Below are positions 25,794 through 35,776 of a DNA stretch of 64,000 nt, in pieces. A model generated the notes under the pieces. The model saw only the letters and a list, made by a program, of their open reading frames with translations. It searched no databases and was not told the DNA's origin. The position numbers and the translations under genes are program-made. This stretch comes from Marinobacter sp. (GTDB lineage Bacteria; Pseudomonadota; Gammaproteobacteria; Pseudomonadales; Oleiphilaceae): contig JACIZI010000018.1 in NCBI GenBank assembly GCA_014359475.1, forward strand, positions 1 to 64,000, in the 5' to 3' direction. Position 1 is the stretch's first letter. Every line of letters begins with the position of its first letter.

Positions 25794-26609
25794 ATGCGAC
25801 TCATTAACCGACACCCCGGAGCCATGGCGGCCTTTGTCCTGGGCCTGATTCCGTTTGCCCTGCTGATCATGGTGTACGCCATGGCCTCCCAGGAACGACT
25901 GGCGGAGAACCCCAACGACAAGCTGTTGCCGGGCATCGAGCAGATGACCGCCGCCATCGACCGCATGGCGTTCCAGGAGGACCGCCGCAGTGGCGACTAC
26001 CTGATGTGGGTCGACACCCTGGCAAGTCTGGAACGGCTGGGCCTGGGCGTCGGAGTGGCCGCGCTGCTGGCCCTGCTGGTAGGTATCCTGAACGGCGTGC
26101 TGCCGATAGTGCGGGCCAGTCTGGCACCGTTGGTCTCGGCCGCTTCCATGGTCCCGCCGCTGGCGATACTGCCCATCCTGTTCATTGTGTTCGGCCTCGG
26201 TGAGCTCTCCAAGGTGATGCTGATCGTGATCGGCACCGCCCCCATCATGATGCGGGATGTCGCCCAACGGGTGCGGGAGCTTCCCCAGGAGCAGTTCATC
26301 AAGATCCAGACGCTGGGAGCCAACAGCTGGCAAATGGTCATCCGCATGGTGTTACCACAGATCCTGCCGCGCCTGATCGATGCAGTTCGGCTCAGCCTGG
26401 GTCCCGCCTGGCTGTTCCTGATCGCCGCTGAAGCCATTGCCTCCACCGAGGGCCTTGGTTACCGGATATTTCTGGTGCGCCGCTACCTGGCCATGGATGT
26501 GATCCTGCCCTACGTGATCTGGATTACCCTGCTGGCCATCGTCATCGATCAATGCCTGCGGTTCACCAACCGCCGCCTGTTTCCCTGGTACAACGCTGGA
26601 GGCCACTGA
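25794..26609 (+). CDS. ABC transporter permease (guanidine/NitT-TauT type)
   Basis: 271 residues with about six transmembrane helices and the inner-membrane component loop TLGANSWQMVIRMVLPQILPRLIDAVRLSLGPAW, the EAA-type motif that contacts the ATPase. A periplasmic loop of about 60 residues (QERLAENPNDKLLPGIEQMT) follows the first helix. The stop codon overlaps the ATPase start (TGATG at 26607-26611), so the two are translationally coupled. It forms the membrane channel of the importer. Confidence 0.9.
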   Translation: MRLINRHPGAMAAFVLGLIPFALLIMVYAMASQERLAENPNDKLLPGIEQMTAAIDRMAFQEDRRSGDYLMWVDTLASLERLGLGVGVAALLALLVGILNGVLPIVRASLAPLVSAASMVPPLAILPILFIVFGLGELSKVMLIVIGTAPIMMRDVAQRVRELPQEQFIKIQTLGANSWQMVIRMVLPQILPRLIDAVRLSLGPAWLFLIAAEAIASTEGLGYRIFLVRRYLAMDVILPYVIWITLLAIVIDQCLRFTNRRLFPWYNAGGH

Positions 26610-27394
26610 TGAGCTTCATTACCGTCAAGAATCTCTGGAAGGAGTACGGCCAGCAGGTGGTACTGGAGAACCTCAACCTGAAAGTGGCGCGGGGAGAATT
26701 CTGCACCCTGGTAGGAGCCTCCGGCTGCGGCAAATCCACTTTTCTGAAAATGCTGCTGGGTCAGGAACGACCCACCCGGGGAGACCTGAACCTGGTCGGC
26801 CAGCCCTTTCCCGCCGAGCCGGACCGCAACCGGGGGATCGTGTTTCAGCGATACTCGGTATTCCCTCACCTGACCGTGCGGCAGAATGTGCTGATGGGGC
26901 TGGAGCTGGAGCAGAAGCCGTTGCTGGGCAAGCTGTTCGGCGTGCGGCGCCGGGAAGCCATGCAACAGGTTGATGAAATGCTCGCCTCGGTGGGCCTGGC
27001 CCACGCTGGCGAGAAGTGGCCCCATGAGCTGTCCGGGGGCATGCAGCAACGCCTGGCCATCGCCCAGTCGTTCATCATGAAACCACGGGTACTGCTGCTG
27101 GACGAGCCGTTCGGCGCACTGGATCCGGGCATACGGGGCGACATGCATGAGCTGATCCTCAGTCTCTGGCGTGAAACCGGCACCACCATCTTCATGGTCA
27201 CCCACGACCTGAACGAGGGTTTCTATCTGGGTACCCGCCTGCTGGTGTTCGACAAAGTACGTCACGATCCCCAGCAGCCCGAGGCTTTCGGAGCCACCAT
27301 CACCTACGACCTGCCCATCGGCCAGACCGACCGGCAGTTGTACGAATCCATCGAATCCTCCGTGTCCCAGACGGCACGGGCATTATCCGTATGA
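26609..27394 (+). CDS. ABC transporter ATP-binding protein (guanidine/NitT-TauT type)
   Basis: 261 residues from ATG 26609 (MSFITVKNLWKEYG). Motifs are complete: Walker A GASGCGKST, Q-loop FQRYSVFP, signature LSGGMQQRLAIAQS, Walker B VLLLDEPFGALD and switch His in VTHDLNEG. It energises import with the preceding permease. The 40-residue C-terminal tail is beyond the core domain. Eight bases later the allophanate hydrolase gene begins, so transport and breakdown are in one operon. Confidence 0.92.
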   Translation: MSFITVKNLWKEYGQQVVLENLNLKVARGEFCTLVGASGCGKSTFLKMLLGQERPTRGDLNLVGQPFPAEPDRNRGIVFQRYSVFPHLTVRQNVLMGLELEQKPLLGKLFGVRRREAMQQVDEMLASVGLAHAGEKWPHELSGGMQQRLAIAQSFIMKPRVLLLDEPFGALDPGIRGDMHELILSLWRETGTTIFMVTHDLNEGFYLGTRLLVFDKVRHDPQQPEAFGATITYDLPIGQTDRQLYESIESSVSQTARALSV

Positions 27395-27401
27395 GGCACC
27401 C

Positions 27402-29198
27402 GTGACTTCCGACAGCTTCCGACTCGATATTCCCTTTCTGCTGGATGCCTACCGGTCAGGTACGCTCAAACCGGGGCAGGTCGTTGACCACCTCCTGGAG
27501 CGCTCTGGGCAGTTCTGCGCCCACAACATCTGGATTCACCTGGCCAGCAAACAGGAACTGGTTCCCTACCTGGAGCGGCTGGACCGGGAAAGCCCCGACA
27601 GCCTCCCCCTGTACGGTATTCCCTTCGCCATTAAGGACAATATCGACGTGGCGGGAATGCCCACCACCGCCGCCTGTGAGGCCTACCGCTACCAACCCGA
27701 ACACCACGCCGCGGTGGTTCAGGCACTGACAGACGCAGGTGCCATTCCCATGGGCAAGACCAATCTCGACCAGTTTGCCACCGGGCTGGTGGGTACCCGT
27801 TCACCGGAACCCTGGGGCGCCTGCCGCAACAGCTTCAATCCCGACTATATCTCCGGCGGCTCATCCTCCGGCTCCGCGGTCGCGGTTGCGCTCGGGCTGG
27901 TAAGTTTTTCACTTGGGACCGATACCGCAGGCTCCGGGCGGGTTCCCGCCGCCTTCAACAACCTCATCGGCCTGAAGCCCACCCTCGGCCGGCTGAGTGT
28001 CCGCGGTGTGGTGCCCGCCTGCCAGACGCTTGACTGCGTATCCGTGTTTGCCCGCAACGCAGACCAGGCGCAACAGATCCTTGCCGTCGCCTCGGTCAAC
28101 GACGACAGGGATCCCTGGCAGCGCCCTGTGCCGGCTGGCAGCACCCCTCTCCCCGTCAGGTTCCGCTTCGGGGTACCGGAGCAACACCAGTTGATCTTTG
28201 ACGGAGACGAAGCCGCCGCCGCGTTGTTTCGGCAGGCCATAGACCATCTTCAACTGCTCGGCGGTGAGCCGGTCAACGTGGACATTGAGCCGATGCTCGC
28301 AACCGCCCGGCTATTGTACGAGGGGCCCTGGGTGGCGGAACGGTACCTGGCGACCCGTGACCTGATCGAAAATCGGCCCGGGGCCATGCTGGCAGTCACT
28401 CGGGATATCATCAGCGAAGGTGCCAAAGCCCGCGCCACCGATGCCTTCGCCGCCCGCTATCGGTTGCAGGCCCTGAAGGCCAAAGCCGACCAGGTGTGGC
28501 AGCAGGTGGATGTGATGCTGTGCCCTACCACACCCGGTATCTACACGCGCGAGCAGATCAGTGCCGAGCCAGTGCTGCTGAACAGCCGTCTGGGTACCTA
28601 CACCAATTTCATGAACCTGCTTGATTACGCGGCGGTGGCAGTGCCGGCCGGCTTTGCCGGCGACGGGCTGCCCCGGGGCTCCACCCTGTTCGCCCCGGCG
28701 TTCCAGGACGAAGCCCTGCTGGCACTGGCTGCGCGGCTGCATCCCCTGGCAACGGGTCGGGTAGGCGCCCTGGCGGATCCTTTACAGAGCCCCGAGCCGG
28801 CACCGGACCCGCGCACCATTGACGTACTGGTTTGCGGTGCCCACCTGGCCGGCCTGCCCCTGAACCATCAACTGACAGACCGGCATGCGGTATTACTGGA
28901 GGCTACCCGAACCGCACCCGTTTACCGGATGTACCGTCTGGCAGGCGGGCCACCAGCGCGTCCCGGCCTGATTCGCGAACCGGATCGGGGCGTCGCCCTG
29001 CCGGTGGAAATCTGGCGGATGCCCGCCGACCGGTTTGGCAGTTTTGTGGCCGGGATACCGGCTCCTCTGGGCATCGGTAAAGTGGAACTGGCGGATGGCC
29101 GCTGGGTCTGCGGCTTTATCTGCGAACCGGTCGGTCTGGACGGGGCCGAGGATATTACCGGATATGGTGGCTGGCGGGGTTATATGGAACAACAATGA
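27402..29198 (+). CDS. atzF: Allophanate hydrolase
   Basis: 598 residues with a GTG start at 27402 (context GAGGCACCC, no ATG nearby gives full length). The amidase-signature domain (1-450) has the Ser-cisSer-Lys triad in FAIKDNIDVAG and GGSSSGSAVAVALGLVSFSLGTDTAGSGRVPA. The C-terminal domain (about 470-598; DVLVCGAHLAGLPLNHQL, VYRMYRLAGGPPARPGL, GYGGWRGYM) is the decarboxylase-like domain of AtzF/DUR1,2 enzymes. The enzyme hydrolyses allophanate to ammonia and CO2, the last step of guanidine or urea-carboxylate breakdown. It ends the operon that starts at the guanidine riboswitch. Confidence 0.92.
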   Translation: MTSDSFRLDIPFLLDAYRSGTLKPGQVVDHLLERSGQFCAHNIWIHLASKQELVPYLERLDRESPDSLPLYGIPFAIKDNIDVAGMPTTAACEAYRYQPEHHAAVVQALTDAGAIPMGKTNLDQFATGLVGTRSPEPWGACRNSFNPDYISGGSSSGSAVAVALGLVSFSLGTDTAGSGRVPAAFNNLIGLKPTLGRLSVRGVVPACQTLDCVSVFARNADQAQQILAVASVNDDRDPWQRPVPAGSTPLPVRFRFGVPEQHQLIFDGDEAAAALFRQAIDHLQLLGGEPVNVDIEPMLATARLLYEGPWVAERYLATRDLIENRPGAMLAVTRDIISEGAKARATDAFAARYRLQALKAKADQVWQQVDVMLCPTTPGIYTREQISAEPVLLNSRLGTYTNFMNLLDYAAVAVPAGFAGDGLPRGSTLFAPAFQDEALLALAARLHPLATGRVGALADPLQSPEPAPDPRTIDVLVCGAHLAGLPLNHQLTDRHAVLLEATRTAPVYRMYRLAGGPPARPGLIREPDRGVALPVEIWRMPADRFGSFVAGIPAPLGIGKVELADGRWVCGFICEPVGLDGAEDITGYGGWRGYMEQQ

Positions 29199-29269
29199 CG
29201 CCAGGCTCAGACGGTTGCCTGACCGGCAGCTGTCAGCAGGTGTCGGGTAACATTCCGGCCGCCGCGAGT

Positions 29270-30265
29270 TCAAGCCTGTCGCGAGCGCCACAGGTGACGC
29301 AGCGAGCGGCCGGCCAGGGCCAGGAATACCGGGGCACCGGCCATAAGATAGAAGTAGTAGGTGACGAAGCGCCAGATCAGAATGGCGGCGGCGGCCTGCT
29401 GCTTGGCCAGCATCGGGGCGAGCAGGGCCGAGGAGGTAAGCTCGGCACCGCCCGCCCCGCCGGGCAGGAAGCTGAGTTGACCGGCGGCCATCGACAGCAT
29501 CTGCACCAGAAAGGTCCAGGCCCAGTCGATCTCCTGACCCAGGCCGGTAATCGCGAGGTAAAGCAGGCTGTAGCGTAGCAGCCAGTGACCGGCGCTGAGC
29601 AGGAATGCCAATCCCAGGGTGTGGAGCGGCAGGCGCAGGGTCGCGAGCAGCGCACTGCGGAAATGCAGCAGACGCCGGGCGAAGCGGACGCGGGTCCGGG
29701 AGCGGACCCTGAGCTTGCACAGCCAGGTGTCAGTAACCTTCAGCACCGGTGAGTAATGGCGGAGCAATAGTCCCAGAAAGACCAGCCCGCCACTCAACAG
29801 CAGCAAGGGCACACCCACCAGCCAGCCAATCTGCAGATCCACGGCTTCGAAAAACACATACAATGCGACACCGACCAGCGCAAAGATGAAGAACAGCATG
29901 TCGATGAGCTGGTCCACGGCAAACACGGCCGAAGCCTGGGCGGGGCGGATCCCTTGACGGACCAGCAGCGTCAACAGCGTGAGCGGACCGCCCGTTCCGC
30001 CAGGGGTGGCGCAGTAGGCGAATTCCGTGGACATTACGATGCCCAGCGCGCGCGGCTGGCCAAGCCTGCCGGCACGCCCGGCCAATAGCAGGCGCAGCCG
30101 CAACGCATTGAGATTCCAGCCGATCAGCACCAGCGCCAGCATGAACACCAGCCGGTCCTGGGGAAAGCTGCGCAGCTGAGCGAACAGACCCGGCCCGCCC
30201 AGCAGCAGGGGAATGCCCAGTGCCGCGATCAGGCCCGCTCCGAGTAGCCATGAGGTGCGTTTCAT
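29270..30265 (-). CDS. UPF0104/lysylphosphatidylglycerol-synthase-TM-like membrane protein
   Basis: 331 residues with about eight transmembrane helices of the lysylphosphatidylglycerol synthase TM/UPF0104 type, with STEFAYCATPGGTGGPLTLLTLLVRQGI and GQLSFLPGGAGGAELTSSALLAP (paired PGG-x-GG motifs characteristic of the family). The catalytic tRNA-dependent domain of MprF is missing, so it is a flippase-like unit. Last of a three-gene set with a DUF2334 protein and a glycosyltransferase, which suggests export of a glycosylated lipid or polymer. Convergent with atzF. Confidence 0.75.
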   Translation of the reverse strand: MKRTSWLLGAGLIAALGIPLLLGGPGLFAQLRSFPQDRLVFMLALVLIGWNLNALRLRLLLAGRAGRLGQPRALGIVMSTEFAYCATPGGTGGPLTLLTLLVRQGIRPAQASAVFAVDQLIDMLFFIFALVGVALYVFFEAVDLQIGWLVGVPLLLLSGGLVFLGLLLRHYSPVLKVTDTWLCKLRVRSRTRVRFARRLLHFRSALLATLRLPLHTLGLAFLLSAGHWLLRYSLLYLAITGLGQEIDWAWTFLVQMLSMAAGQLSFLPGGAGGAELTSSALLAPMLAKQQAAAAILIWRFVTYYFYLMAGAPVFLALAGRSLRHLWRSRQA

Positions 30266-30276
30266 GCAGCGGTTCC

Positions 30277-31038
30277 TTAATCGGCCTGAAGAGCCAGCCA
30301 GTCACGGCTGGTGATGGGCCGCCGGCCCTCTGCGATCAGCTCGGCCAGAGTTTGCAGCCAGTAGTGACGGGCGCCAGGGTAACGCATGTCAATCGGGTGT
30401 ACGCCCAGGCGCAACAGCGACGCGCTGCGGTGGCGTCGCCGCCGGGCAGCGCTGACCAGTCGCGACATGCCGCGCCGCCAGGCGCTGCGGGAGCTCCACA
30501 CCAGTCCTGGCGCATGGACCGGGGTGAAGTCGGGGAGCTGATACAGGTGCCGGGGACCGCTGGTGTAGCGCAGCAGCGGTCGTCGTGCAAGCGCCCGACG
30601 GGTGCCCGGGCTCATCAGCCAGGCGGGCGCGACGAAGCCCGCAAGGGGCCAGCCCAAATCCTCGAACATGGCGATGCCGTCATCAATTCGCGCCAGGGCC
30701 TCGCTTTCGCCGAGTACCTGGAATTCACCCTCGACGGTATAGATGCGCCGCATAAAGTACTCCCGGGGCGTGCGCGGCGGCGGGCCATCGTCGGAATGAT
30801 AGTAGCCATGCAGCGCCAGTTCGTCCCCTGCGGCCAGACGCGCATCGAGTCGGTTACGGAAGGCGGGGTCCCGGCGGCAGTCGTTGCCATGATGCCACTC
30901 GGGTACCACCAGCCAGGTAATGGGGATAGGCCCCGTCCGCCGACTCAGCGCATCAACCTCATCGAGAAAATCGCGGTATGCAGGCCAGGTGGCCGGCGAG
31001 ACATCATGCAGCACCAGGGCCAGAAAACGCTCAGCCAT
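30277..31038 (-). CDS. DUF2334 polysaccharide deacetylase-like protein
   Basis: 253 residues. The NodB-like carbohydrate esterase 4 fold is suggested by FLALVLHDVSPAT (metal-binding Asp), ELALHGYYHSDD (the His pair of H-x-x-x-H) and GFVAPAWLMSPGTRRAL. The family is DUF2334. These enzymes de-N-acetylate sugars in surface polymers. It overlaps the glycosyltransferase gene by eight bases and precedes the flippase-like gene by 12 bp, so the three are one operon. No signal peptide is seen, so it may act in the cytoplasm or on lipid-linked sugar at the membrane. Confidence 0.75.
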   Translation of the reverse strand: MAERFLALVLHDVSPATWPAYRDFLDEVDALSRRTGPIPITWLVVPEWHHGNDCRRDPAFRNRLDARLAAGDELALHGYYHSDDGPPPRTPREYFMRRIYTVEGEFQVLGESEALARIDDGIAMFEDLGWPLAGFVAPAWLMSPGTRRALARRPLLRYTSGPRHLYQLPDFTPVHAPGLVWSSRSAWRRGMSRLVSAARRRRHRSASLLRLGVHPIDMRYPGARHYWLQTLAELIAEGRRPITSRDWLALQAD

Positions 31039-32146
31039 AGCAGCGCGCCTCAGCGGCCGGCCACTGCCCCGTCAACTCCCGGTAATGGCCGAGTAACGTC
31101 TCCATAACCACCGCCCAGCCATAGTGACGCTCCACATGCTGCCGGGCCCGGCGCCCCATCGCCAGGGGATCGCTGGTAAACAGATCGCATACTCTCGCGG
31201 CCATGTCCTCAGAGCTATGTGGTTCACACAGCAGACCGCAGCCGACCGGAATGATCTCAGCCAGGGCACCTGCGCGGGATGCCACCACGGGAATGCCACT
31301 GGCCATTGCTTCCAGCGCGACCAGTCCGAAGGTCTCTGCAGTGCCGGCATGCAGCATGGCATCGCTGCTGGCCAGCCAGCCCGCGGCTTCTTCGGCGGGC
31401 ATGTAGTCGAGCACGGTCACGTTATCGGGCACCCGGGTCGGCATGTGCGAGCCGATCAGCAGCAAGTGGTAGCCATGTCCGAGACGGCGGGCAACCTCAA
31501 GCAGCTGACCGATATTTTTCTCGGGGCCGGCACGACCAATGAATACCAGCAGCCGCGTGTCGCCGGTAAGGCCAAGCCGGTCACGCAGACCGGAATCGCG
31601 ACGCCCCGGATGAAAGGTGTCAAGATCCACACCGAGAGGCTGCAGATGGACGTTGTCGAGTCCGGTCCGGCGCAACCCCTCCACCATGTAGCGACTCGGC
31701 ACCAGGACGCGGTCGAAACGGCGGTAGAGCCGCCGCACGTATGCCTCGGCAAGGGGCGTGGCCCAGCGGCCGAACAGGGTCCCCATCAGGCGTGGTACAT
31801 CGGAGTGGTAGAAGCCCACCACCGGGACCTTCAGCCGGTGCCCGGCCTCCAGCGCCGCCCAGGCCGTAACGTAAGGGTCGCCGGCCTCAATGATGTCCGG
31901 CTGCAATTCAAGCAGTGTATCTCGCCAGACCTTGCGGCGCAGGGGGAAGCGATAACCCTGGCCGAAGGGCAGGGGCGGCGAGGCCACGTAATGCACGGTC
32001 TGCTCCTGGCGGGAGCGGGCTCCCGGAACGAGCAGATCGTGGGTGATGTCGGAATGAGCGTCTATAAAACGTCGTTTGGCGTTAAGATAGGTCTTGACGC
32101 CACCGCTGACCGGCGCGTGAAACATGGTGATATCGGCAATACGCAA
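31031..32146 (-). CDS. Group 1 glycosyltransferase
   Basis: 371 residues from a TTG start at 32146 (LRIADITMFHAPVSGGVKTY; AAGGAG eight bases before), which is better placed than the longer ORF to 32185. GT-B fold of GT4 family: N-terminal FHAPVSGGVKTYL acceptor part, VGFYHSDVPRLMG, and the nucleotide-sugar part LVFIGRAGPEKNIGQLLEVARRL and LHAGTAETFGLVALEAMASGIPVVAS (E-x7-E motif). It transfers a sugar to a lipid or protein acceptor at the inner membrane. It heads an operon with a DUF2334 deacetylase and a UPF0104 flippase-like protein. Confidence 0.85.
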   Translation of the reverse strand: MRIADITMFHAPVSGGVKTYLNAKRRFIDAHSDITHDLLVPGARSRQEQTVHYVASPPLPFGQGYRFPLRRKVWRDTLLELQPDIIEAGDPYVTAWAALEAGHRLKVPVVGFYHSDVPRLMGTLFGRWATPLAEAYVRRLYRRFDRVLVPSRYMVEGLRRTGLDNVHLQPLGVDLDTFHPGRRDSGLRDRLGLTGDTRLLVFIGRAGPEKNIGQLLEVARRLGHGYHLLLIGSHMPTRVPDNVTVLDYMPAEEAAGWLASSDAMLHAGTAETFGLVALEAMASGIPVVASRAGALAEIIPVGCGLLCEPHSSEDMAARVCDLFTSDPLAMGRRARQHVERHYGWAVVMETLLGHYRELTGQWPAAEARCYG

Positions 32147-32400
32147 GCGCTCTCTCCTTCCTGAAAGTGGCGTTCGGAGCCTCACCCGCCACGAGGTTAA
32201 GGGCAGGGGTCTGTAGTGGGCCTTCGGAAGACCCGCCTGACCGCCGTTCCGCCGCTGACAGTGCGGGCGGATCCTGCACCTTCACACCGCCTTTTTTTGA
32301 TGAGGCTTTTCTATCCATAGCAACGGCAGATCGAACACCTGTTCCATTAGCTGCCTACTTTACAACCATCTCACACTGGCCAGTTAGGGAAAACCAGGCG

Positions 32401-34233
32401 TTATTCCACCGTGACGCTCTTGGCCAGATTCCGTGGCTGGTCCACATCGGTGCCCTTGAGCACGGCCACGTGATAGGACAACAGCTGCAACGGCACCGTC
32501 AACACAATCGGCGCGGTGATCGGGTGCAATGACGGGAGGTTCATCACATGCACACCTTCCTCGGATTTAACGCTGGCGTCCCTATCGGCAAATACAAACA
32601 GCTCACCGCCCCGGGCCCGCACTTCCTCTAGGTTGGATTTAAGCTTTTCTATCAAATCATTGTTCGGTGCAATGGTGACCACGGGCATTTCGCTGTCGAC
32701 CAGAGCCAGCGGGCCGTGCTTGAGCTCACCAGCGGGATAGGCTTCGGCGTGGATATAGGATATTTCCTTGAGCTTGAGGGCGCCCTCGAGTGCCACCGGG
32801 AACATGGAGCCACGGCCCAGGAACAGGCTATGGTGCTTGTCCATGAAGTGGCGTGACAGCTCGGCAATTTCGTGATCCAGCGCCAGCATCTGGTCCACCT
32901 GGCCCGGCAACTGGTGCATGGCGGAGACAATCTCGCTCTCGGTGTTCTCGTCCAGGCCGTTATGTCTGGCCAGAGCCAGGGTAAACAGCAGCAAGGCGGT
33001 CAACTGGGTGGTAAAAGCCTTGGTGGAAGCGACACCGATCTCGGGCCCGGCCTGTGTCATGATCACCAGATCGGATTCCCGCACTAGGGAGCTCCCCGGC
33101 ACGTTACAGATCGCCAGCGCCGCGCGGAAGCCGGCTTCCTTGGCCTGTCGCAGCGCGGCCAGGGTATCGGCCGTCTCGCCGGACTGGGAGATACACAGGA
33201 ACAGGGTGTCCGGCTGAATCACATGCTTGCGGTAGCGGAATTCGGAGGCCACTTCCACGGAGCAGGGCACACCGGCCAGTTCCTCGATCCAGTAACGGGC
33301 CACCATACCGGCGTGGTAGCTGGTGCCACAGGCGATGATCTGCACATGGCGGACATTTTCCAGCAAGTGGCCGGCCTCGGTACCCAAAGCCTCCTCCAGA
33401 ACCCGGCTGGCGGTGACCCGGCCTTCCATGGTGGCCTTGATCACCCGTGGCTGCTCGTAGATTTCCTTGAGCATGAAGTGACGGTATTCGCCCTTGTCTG
33501 CAGAATCGGTACCGTGTTCAAACCGGCTGACGGTGCGTTCCACCGGCTGATGGTCCCGGTCCCAGATACGGATCTGGTCCTTGCGAATGTCGGCCATGTC
33601 CCCTTCTTCCAGAAACATGAACCGGTCGGTCACCGGCAGCAGGGCCAGCTGGTCCGAGGCAATGAAGTTCTCGCCAATACCCACGCCCAGAACCAGCGGA
33701 CTGCCCTCGCGACAAACCACCAGGTGATCCGGCTCGTCGGCGTGCACAACCGCCAGGGCATAGGCACCGCTCAGGCGTGCGACGCAAGACTTGACCGCCT
33801 CCAGCAGGGTGCCTGTCTGGCGGTACTGCTGTTCGATCAGGTGTGCGACTACTTCGGTGTCGGTCTGGGAGGTGAAGATAAAACCGTCGGCCTTCAGTTC
33901 GTCTCTCAGTTCCTGGTAGTTCTCTATGATGCCGTTATGCACAACCGCCAGGCGCTCCCCGGACATGTGAGGATGCGCATTCAGCTGGGACGGCTCGCCG
34001 TGGGTGGCCCATCGGGTGTGGGCAATGCCAACCGTGCCGTCACAGGGATTATTGCCCACCGCCCCGGCCAGCGCAGCAACCTTGCCCAGCTCCCGCTCCC
34101 GGTGGATATTCCGGGCACTGTCAACGACCGCCATACCGGCGGAGTCATAGCCCCGGTATTCCAGACGACGCAGCCCTTCGAGGAGGATTTCCTGAACATC
34201 CCTTTCTGATACCGCACCTACAATGCCACACAT
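32401..34233 (-). CDS. glmS: Glutamine-fructose-6-phosphate aminotransferase
   Basis: 610 residues from ATG 34233 (MCGIVGAV), where the Cys after Met is the N-terminal nucleophile, so this start is required. The glutaminase domain (1-240) includes [12 protein letters not shown] and [13 protein letters not shown]; two SIS isomerase domains follow ([56 protein letters not shown]). The C-terminus [18 protein letters not shown] is canonical. It makes glucosamine-6-phosphate for peptidoglycan and LPS. Downstream of glmU by 41 bp on the same strand, as in E. coli. Confidence 0.96.
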   Translation of the reverse strand: MCGIVGAVSERDVQEILLEGLRRLEYRGYDSAGMAVVDSARNIHRERELGKVAALAGAVGNNPCDGTVGIAHTRWATHGEPSQLNAHPHMSGERLAVVHNGIIENYQELRDELKADGFIFTSQTDTEVVAHLIEQQYRQTGTLLEAVKSCVARLSGAYALAVVHADEPDHLVVCREGSPLVLGVGIGENFIASDQLALLPVTDRFMFLEEGDMADIRKDQIRIWDRDHQPVERTVSRFEHGTDSADKGEYRHFMLKEIYEQPRVIKATMEGRVTASRVLEEALGTEAGHLLENVRHVQIIACGTSYHAGMVARYWIEELAGVPCSVEVASEFRYRKHVIQPDTLFLCISQSGETADTLAALRQAKEAGFRAALAICNVPGSSLVRESDLVIMTQAGPEIGVASTKAFTTQLTALLLFTLALARHNGLDENTESEIVSAMHQLPGQVDQMLALDHEIAELSRHFMDKHHSLFLGRGSMFPVALEGALKLKEISYIHAEAYPAGELKHGPLALVDSEMPVVTIAPNNDLIEKLKSNLEEVRARGGELFVFADRDASVKSEEGVHVMNLPSLHPITAPIVLTVPLQLLSYHVAVLKGTDVDQPRNLAKSVTVE

Positions 34234-34274
34234 CTGTCGTTCACCTGTCCAAGAGTGGATTTTAAAAAAATCGC

Positions 34275-35642
34275 TCAGCCTTTCTTTTGCGGACGTTGCC
34301 AATCAGCGATGTTGCGCTGCTTGCCTCTGGCGACGGCCAGTTCCTGCCTGCTGACATCCCGGGTAATGGTTGATCCGGCACCAATGGTTGCGCCTTCGGA
34401 TAGGGTAACCGGAGCCACCAGCGAGGTGTTGGAGCCGACAAACACGCCATCGCCAATAACCGTCTGATGTTTATTGACCCCATCATAATTGCAGGTGATG
34501 GTTCCTGCACCTACATTCACACCGGCACCGAGGGTTGCATCACCCACGTAGCTGAGGTGGTTAATCTTGCTACCCTCGCCCACCACCGCTTTCTTGGTCT
34601 CTACAAAATTACCGACCCTGGATTTTGCAGCAAGACGAGTGCCAGGACGCAGACGTGCAAAGGGGCCGACAGATGCCCCGGGGCCGACCTCCGCGTCCTC
34701 AAGGATGCTGTTGGCCTCGATCACTGCGCCTTCAGCGATAACCGCATTACGGATCAGGCAGTTCGGTCCTATACGCACGTTATCAGCAATACTGACCGTC
34801 CCCTCGAACACCACATTCACGTCGATCAGGATATCGTTGCCGATGGTCAGCTCCCCACGCACATCCACGCGCGCCGGATCTGCGAGCGTTGCGCCCTCGG
34901 TCATCAGTCGTTCGGCCTGTTGCTGCTGGTACCAGCGTTCCAGCTGGGCCAGCTGTACCCGGTTGTTGACACCCTGCACTTCGAATGACGTTGCCGGCTG
35001 GGCAACGCTGACGTTCAGTCCGTTATCCACTGCCAAGGCAATGATGTCGGTGAGGTAGTACTCACCCTGGGCGTTGCGGTTGGAGAGGGTCGGCAGCCAG
35101 TTTTTCAGGTGCCTTGCTGACACCGCCAGTATGCCGGTGTTCACCTCACGGATCCGCTTCTGCGCCTCGCTGGCATCCTTTTGCTCAACGATCGCGGTCA
35201 CCTGCCCCTGTTCGTTACGCAGAATCCGCCCATACCCGTCCGGGTTCTCCATGGTAACAGTGAGCAATCCCAGGGTCCGGTCATCCACTTTGGCCACCAG
35301 ATCGTTCAGTGTTGCTTCCGATGTCAGTGGTACATCGCCATACAGGACCAGTACCCGGGCCTCATCGGGAAGGTTGGGCAGCGCCTGGGCCACTGCGTGA
35401 CCGGTCCCCAGCTGCTGTTCCTGCAGCACCCAACTGACGTCCTCGACGACGGTTTGTGCACGCACCAGATCCGCCCCATGGCCAATCACTCCGTGTATGC
35501 CCTCAGCATTCATCCGTCTGGCGGTATCCATCACATGGTGCAGCATCGGCTTGCCGGCCACCCGGTGCAGTACCTTGGGCAGGGCCGATTTCATGCGGGA
35601 ACCCTGACCGGCGGCCAGGATTACTACGTGTAGCGGGCTCAT
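34275..35642 (-). CDS. glmU: Bifunctional UDP-GlcNAc pyrophosphorylase/glucosamine-1-P N-acetyltransferase
   Basis: 455 residues, full length. The N-terminal nucleotidyltransferase domain opens with [20 protein letters not shown] and has VLYGDVPL. The C-terminal left-handed beta-helix (from about 250) has hexapeptide repeats and the CoA-binding end [15 protein letters not shown]. It forms UDP-GlcNAc from glucosamine-1-phosphate in two steps. In operon with glmS. Expression is likely from a promoter in the 135 bp between atpC and glmU, after the atp terminator. Confidence 0.96.
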   Translation of the reverse strand: MSPLHVVILAAGQGSRMKSALPKVLHRVAGKPMLHHVMDTARRMNAEGIHGVIGHGADLVRAQTVVEDVSWVLQEQQLGTGHAVAQALPNLPDEARVLVLYGDVPLTSEATLNDLVAKVDDRTLGLLTVTMENPDGYGRILRNEQGQVTAIVEQKDASEAQKRIREVNTGILAVSARHLKNWLPTLSNRNAQGEYYLTDIIALAVDNGLNVSVAQPATSFEVQGVNNRVQLAQLERWYQQQQAERLMTEGATLADPARVDVRGELTIGNDILIDVNVVFEGTVSIADNVRIGPNCLIRNAVIAEGAVIEANSILEDAEVGPGASVGPFARLRPGTRLAAKSRVGNFVETKKAVVGEGSKINHLSYVGDATLGAGVNVGAGTITCNYDGVNKHQTVIGDGVFVGSNTSLVAPVTLSEGATIGAGSTITRDVSRQELAVARGKQRNIADWQRPQKKG

Positions 35643-35681
35643 GGATTGATCAGCTCCGGTCGGTGATTTTCTGTCTTATAA

Positions 35682-35754
35682 AATAAAAAAAACCGCGCCC
35701 CGGTGAGACTTCAGAACGCTGGTAGCGACTGTAATCCACGCGGGATGCGGTTTG
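35682..35754 (-). terminator. Likely terminator of the atp operon
   Basis: On the minus strand AAACCGC (35747-35753) can pair with GCGGTTT (35690-35696), the latter running into eight T. The loop is long (about 50 nt, with its own small pairings such as CGCG), so it is a plausible rather than ideal intrinsic terminator between atpC and glmU. Confidence 0.6.
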
Positions 35755-35776
35755 ATACCAGGCTTGAAAGCCCGGA

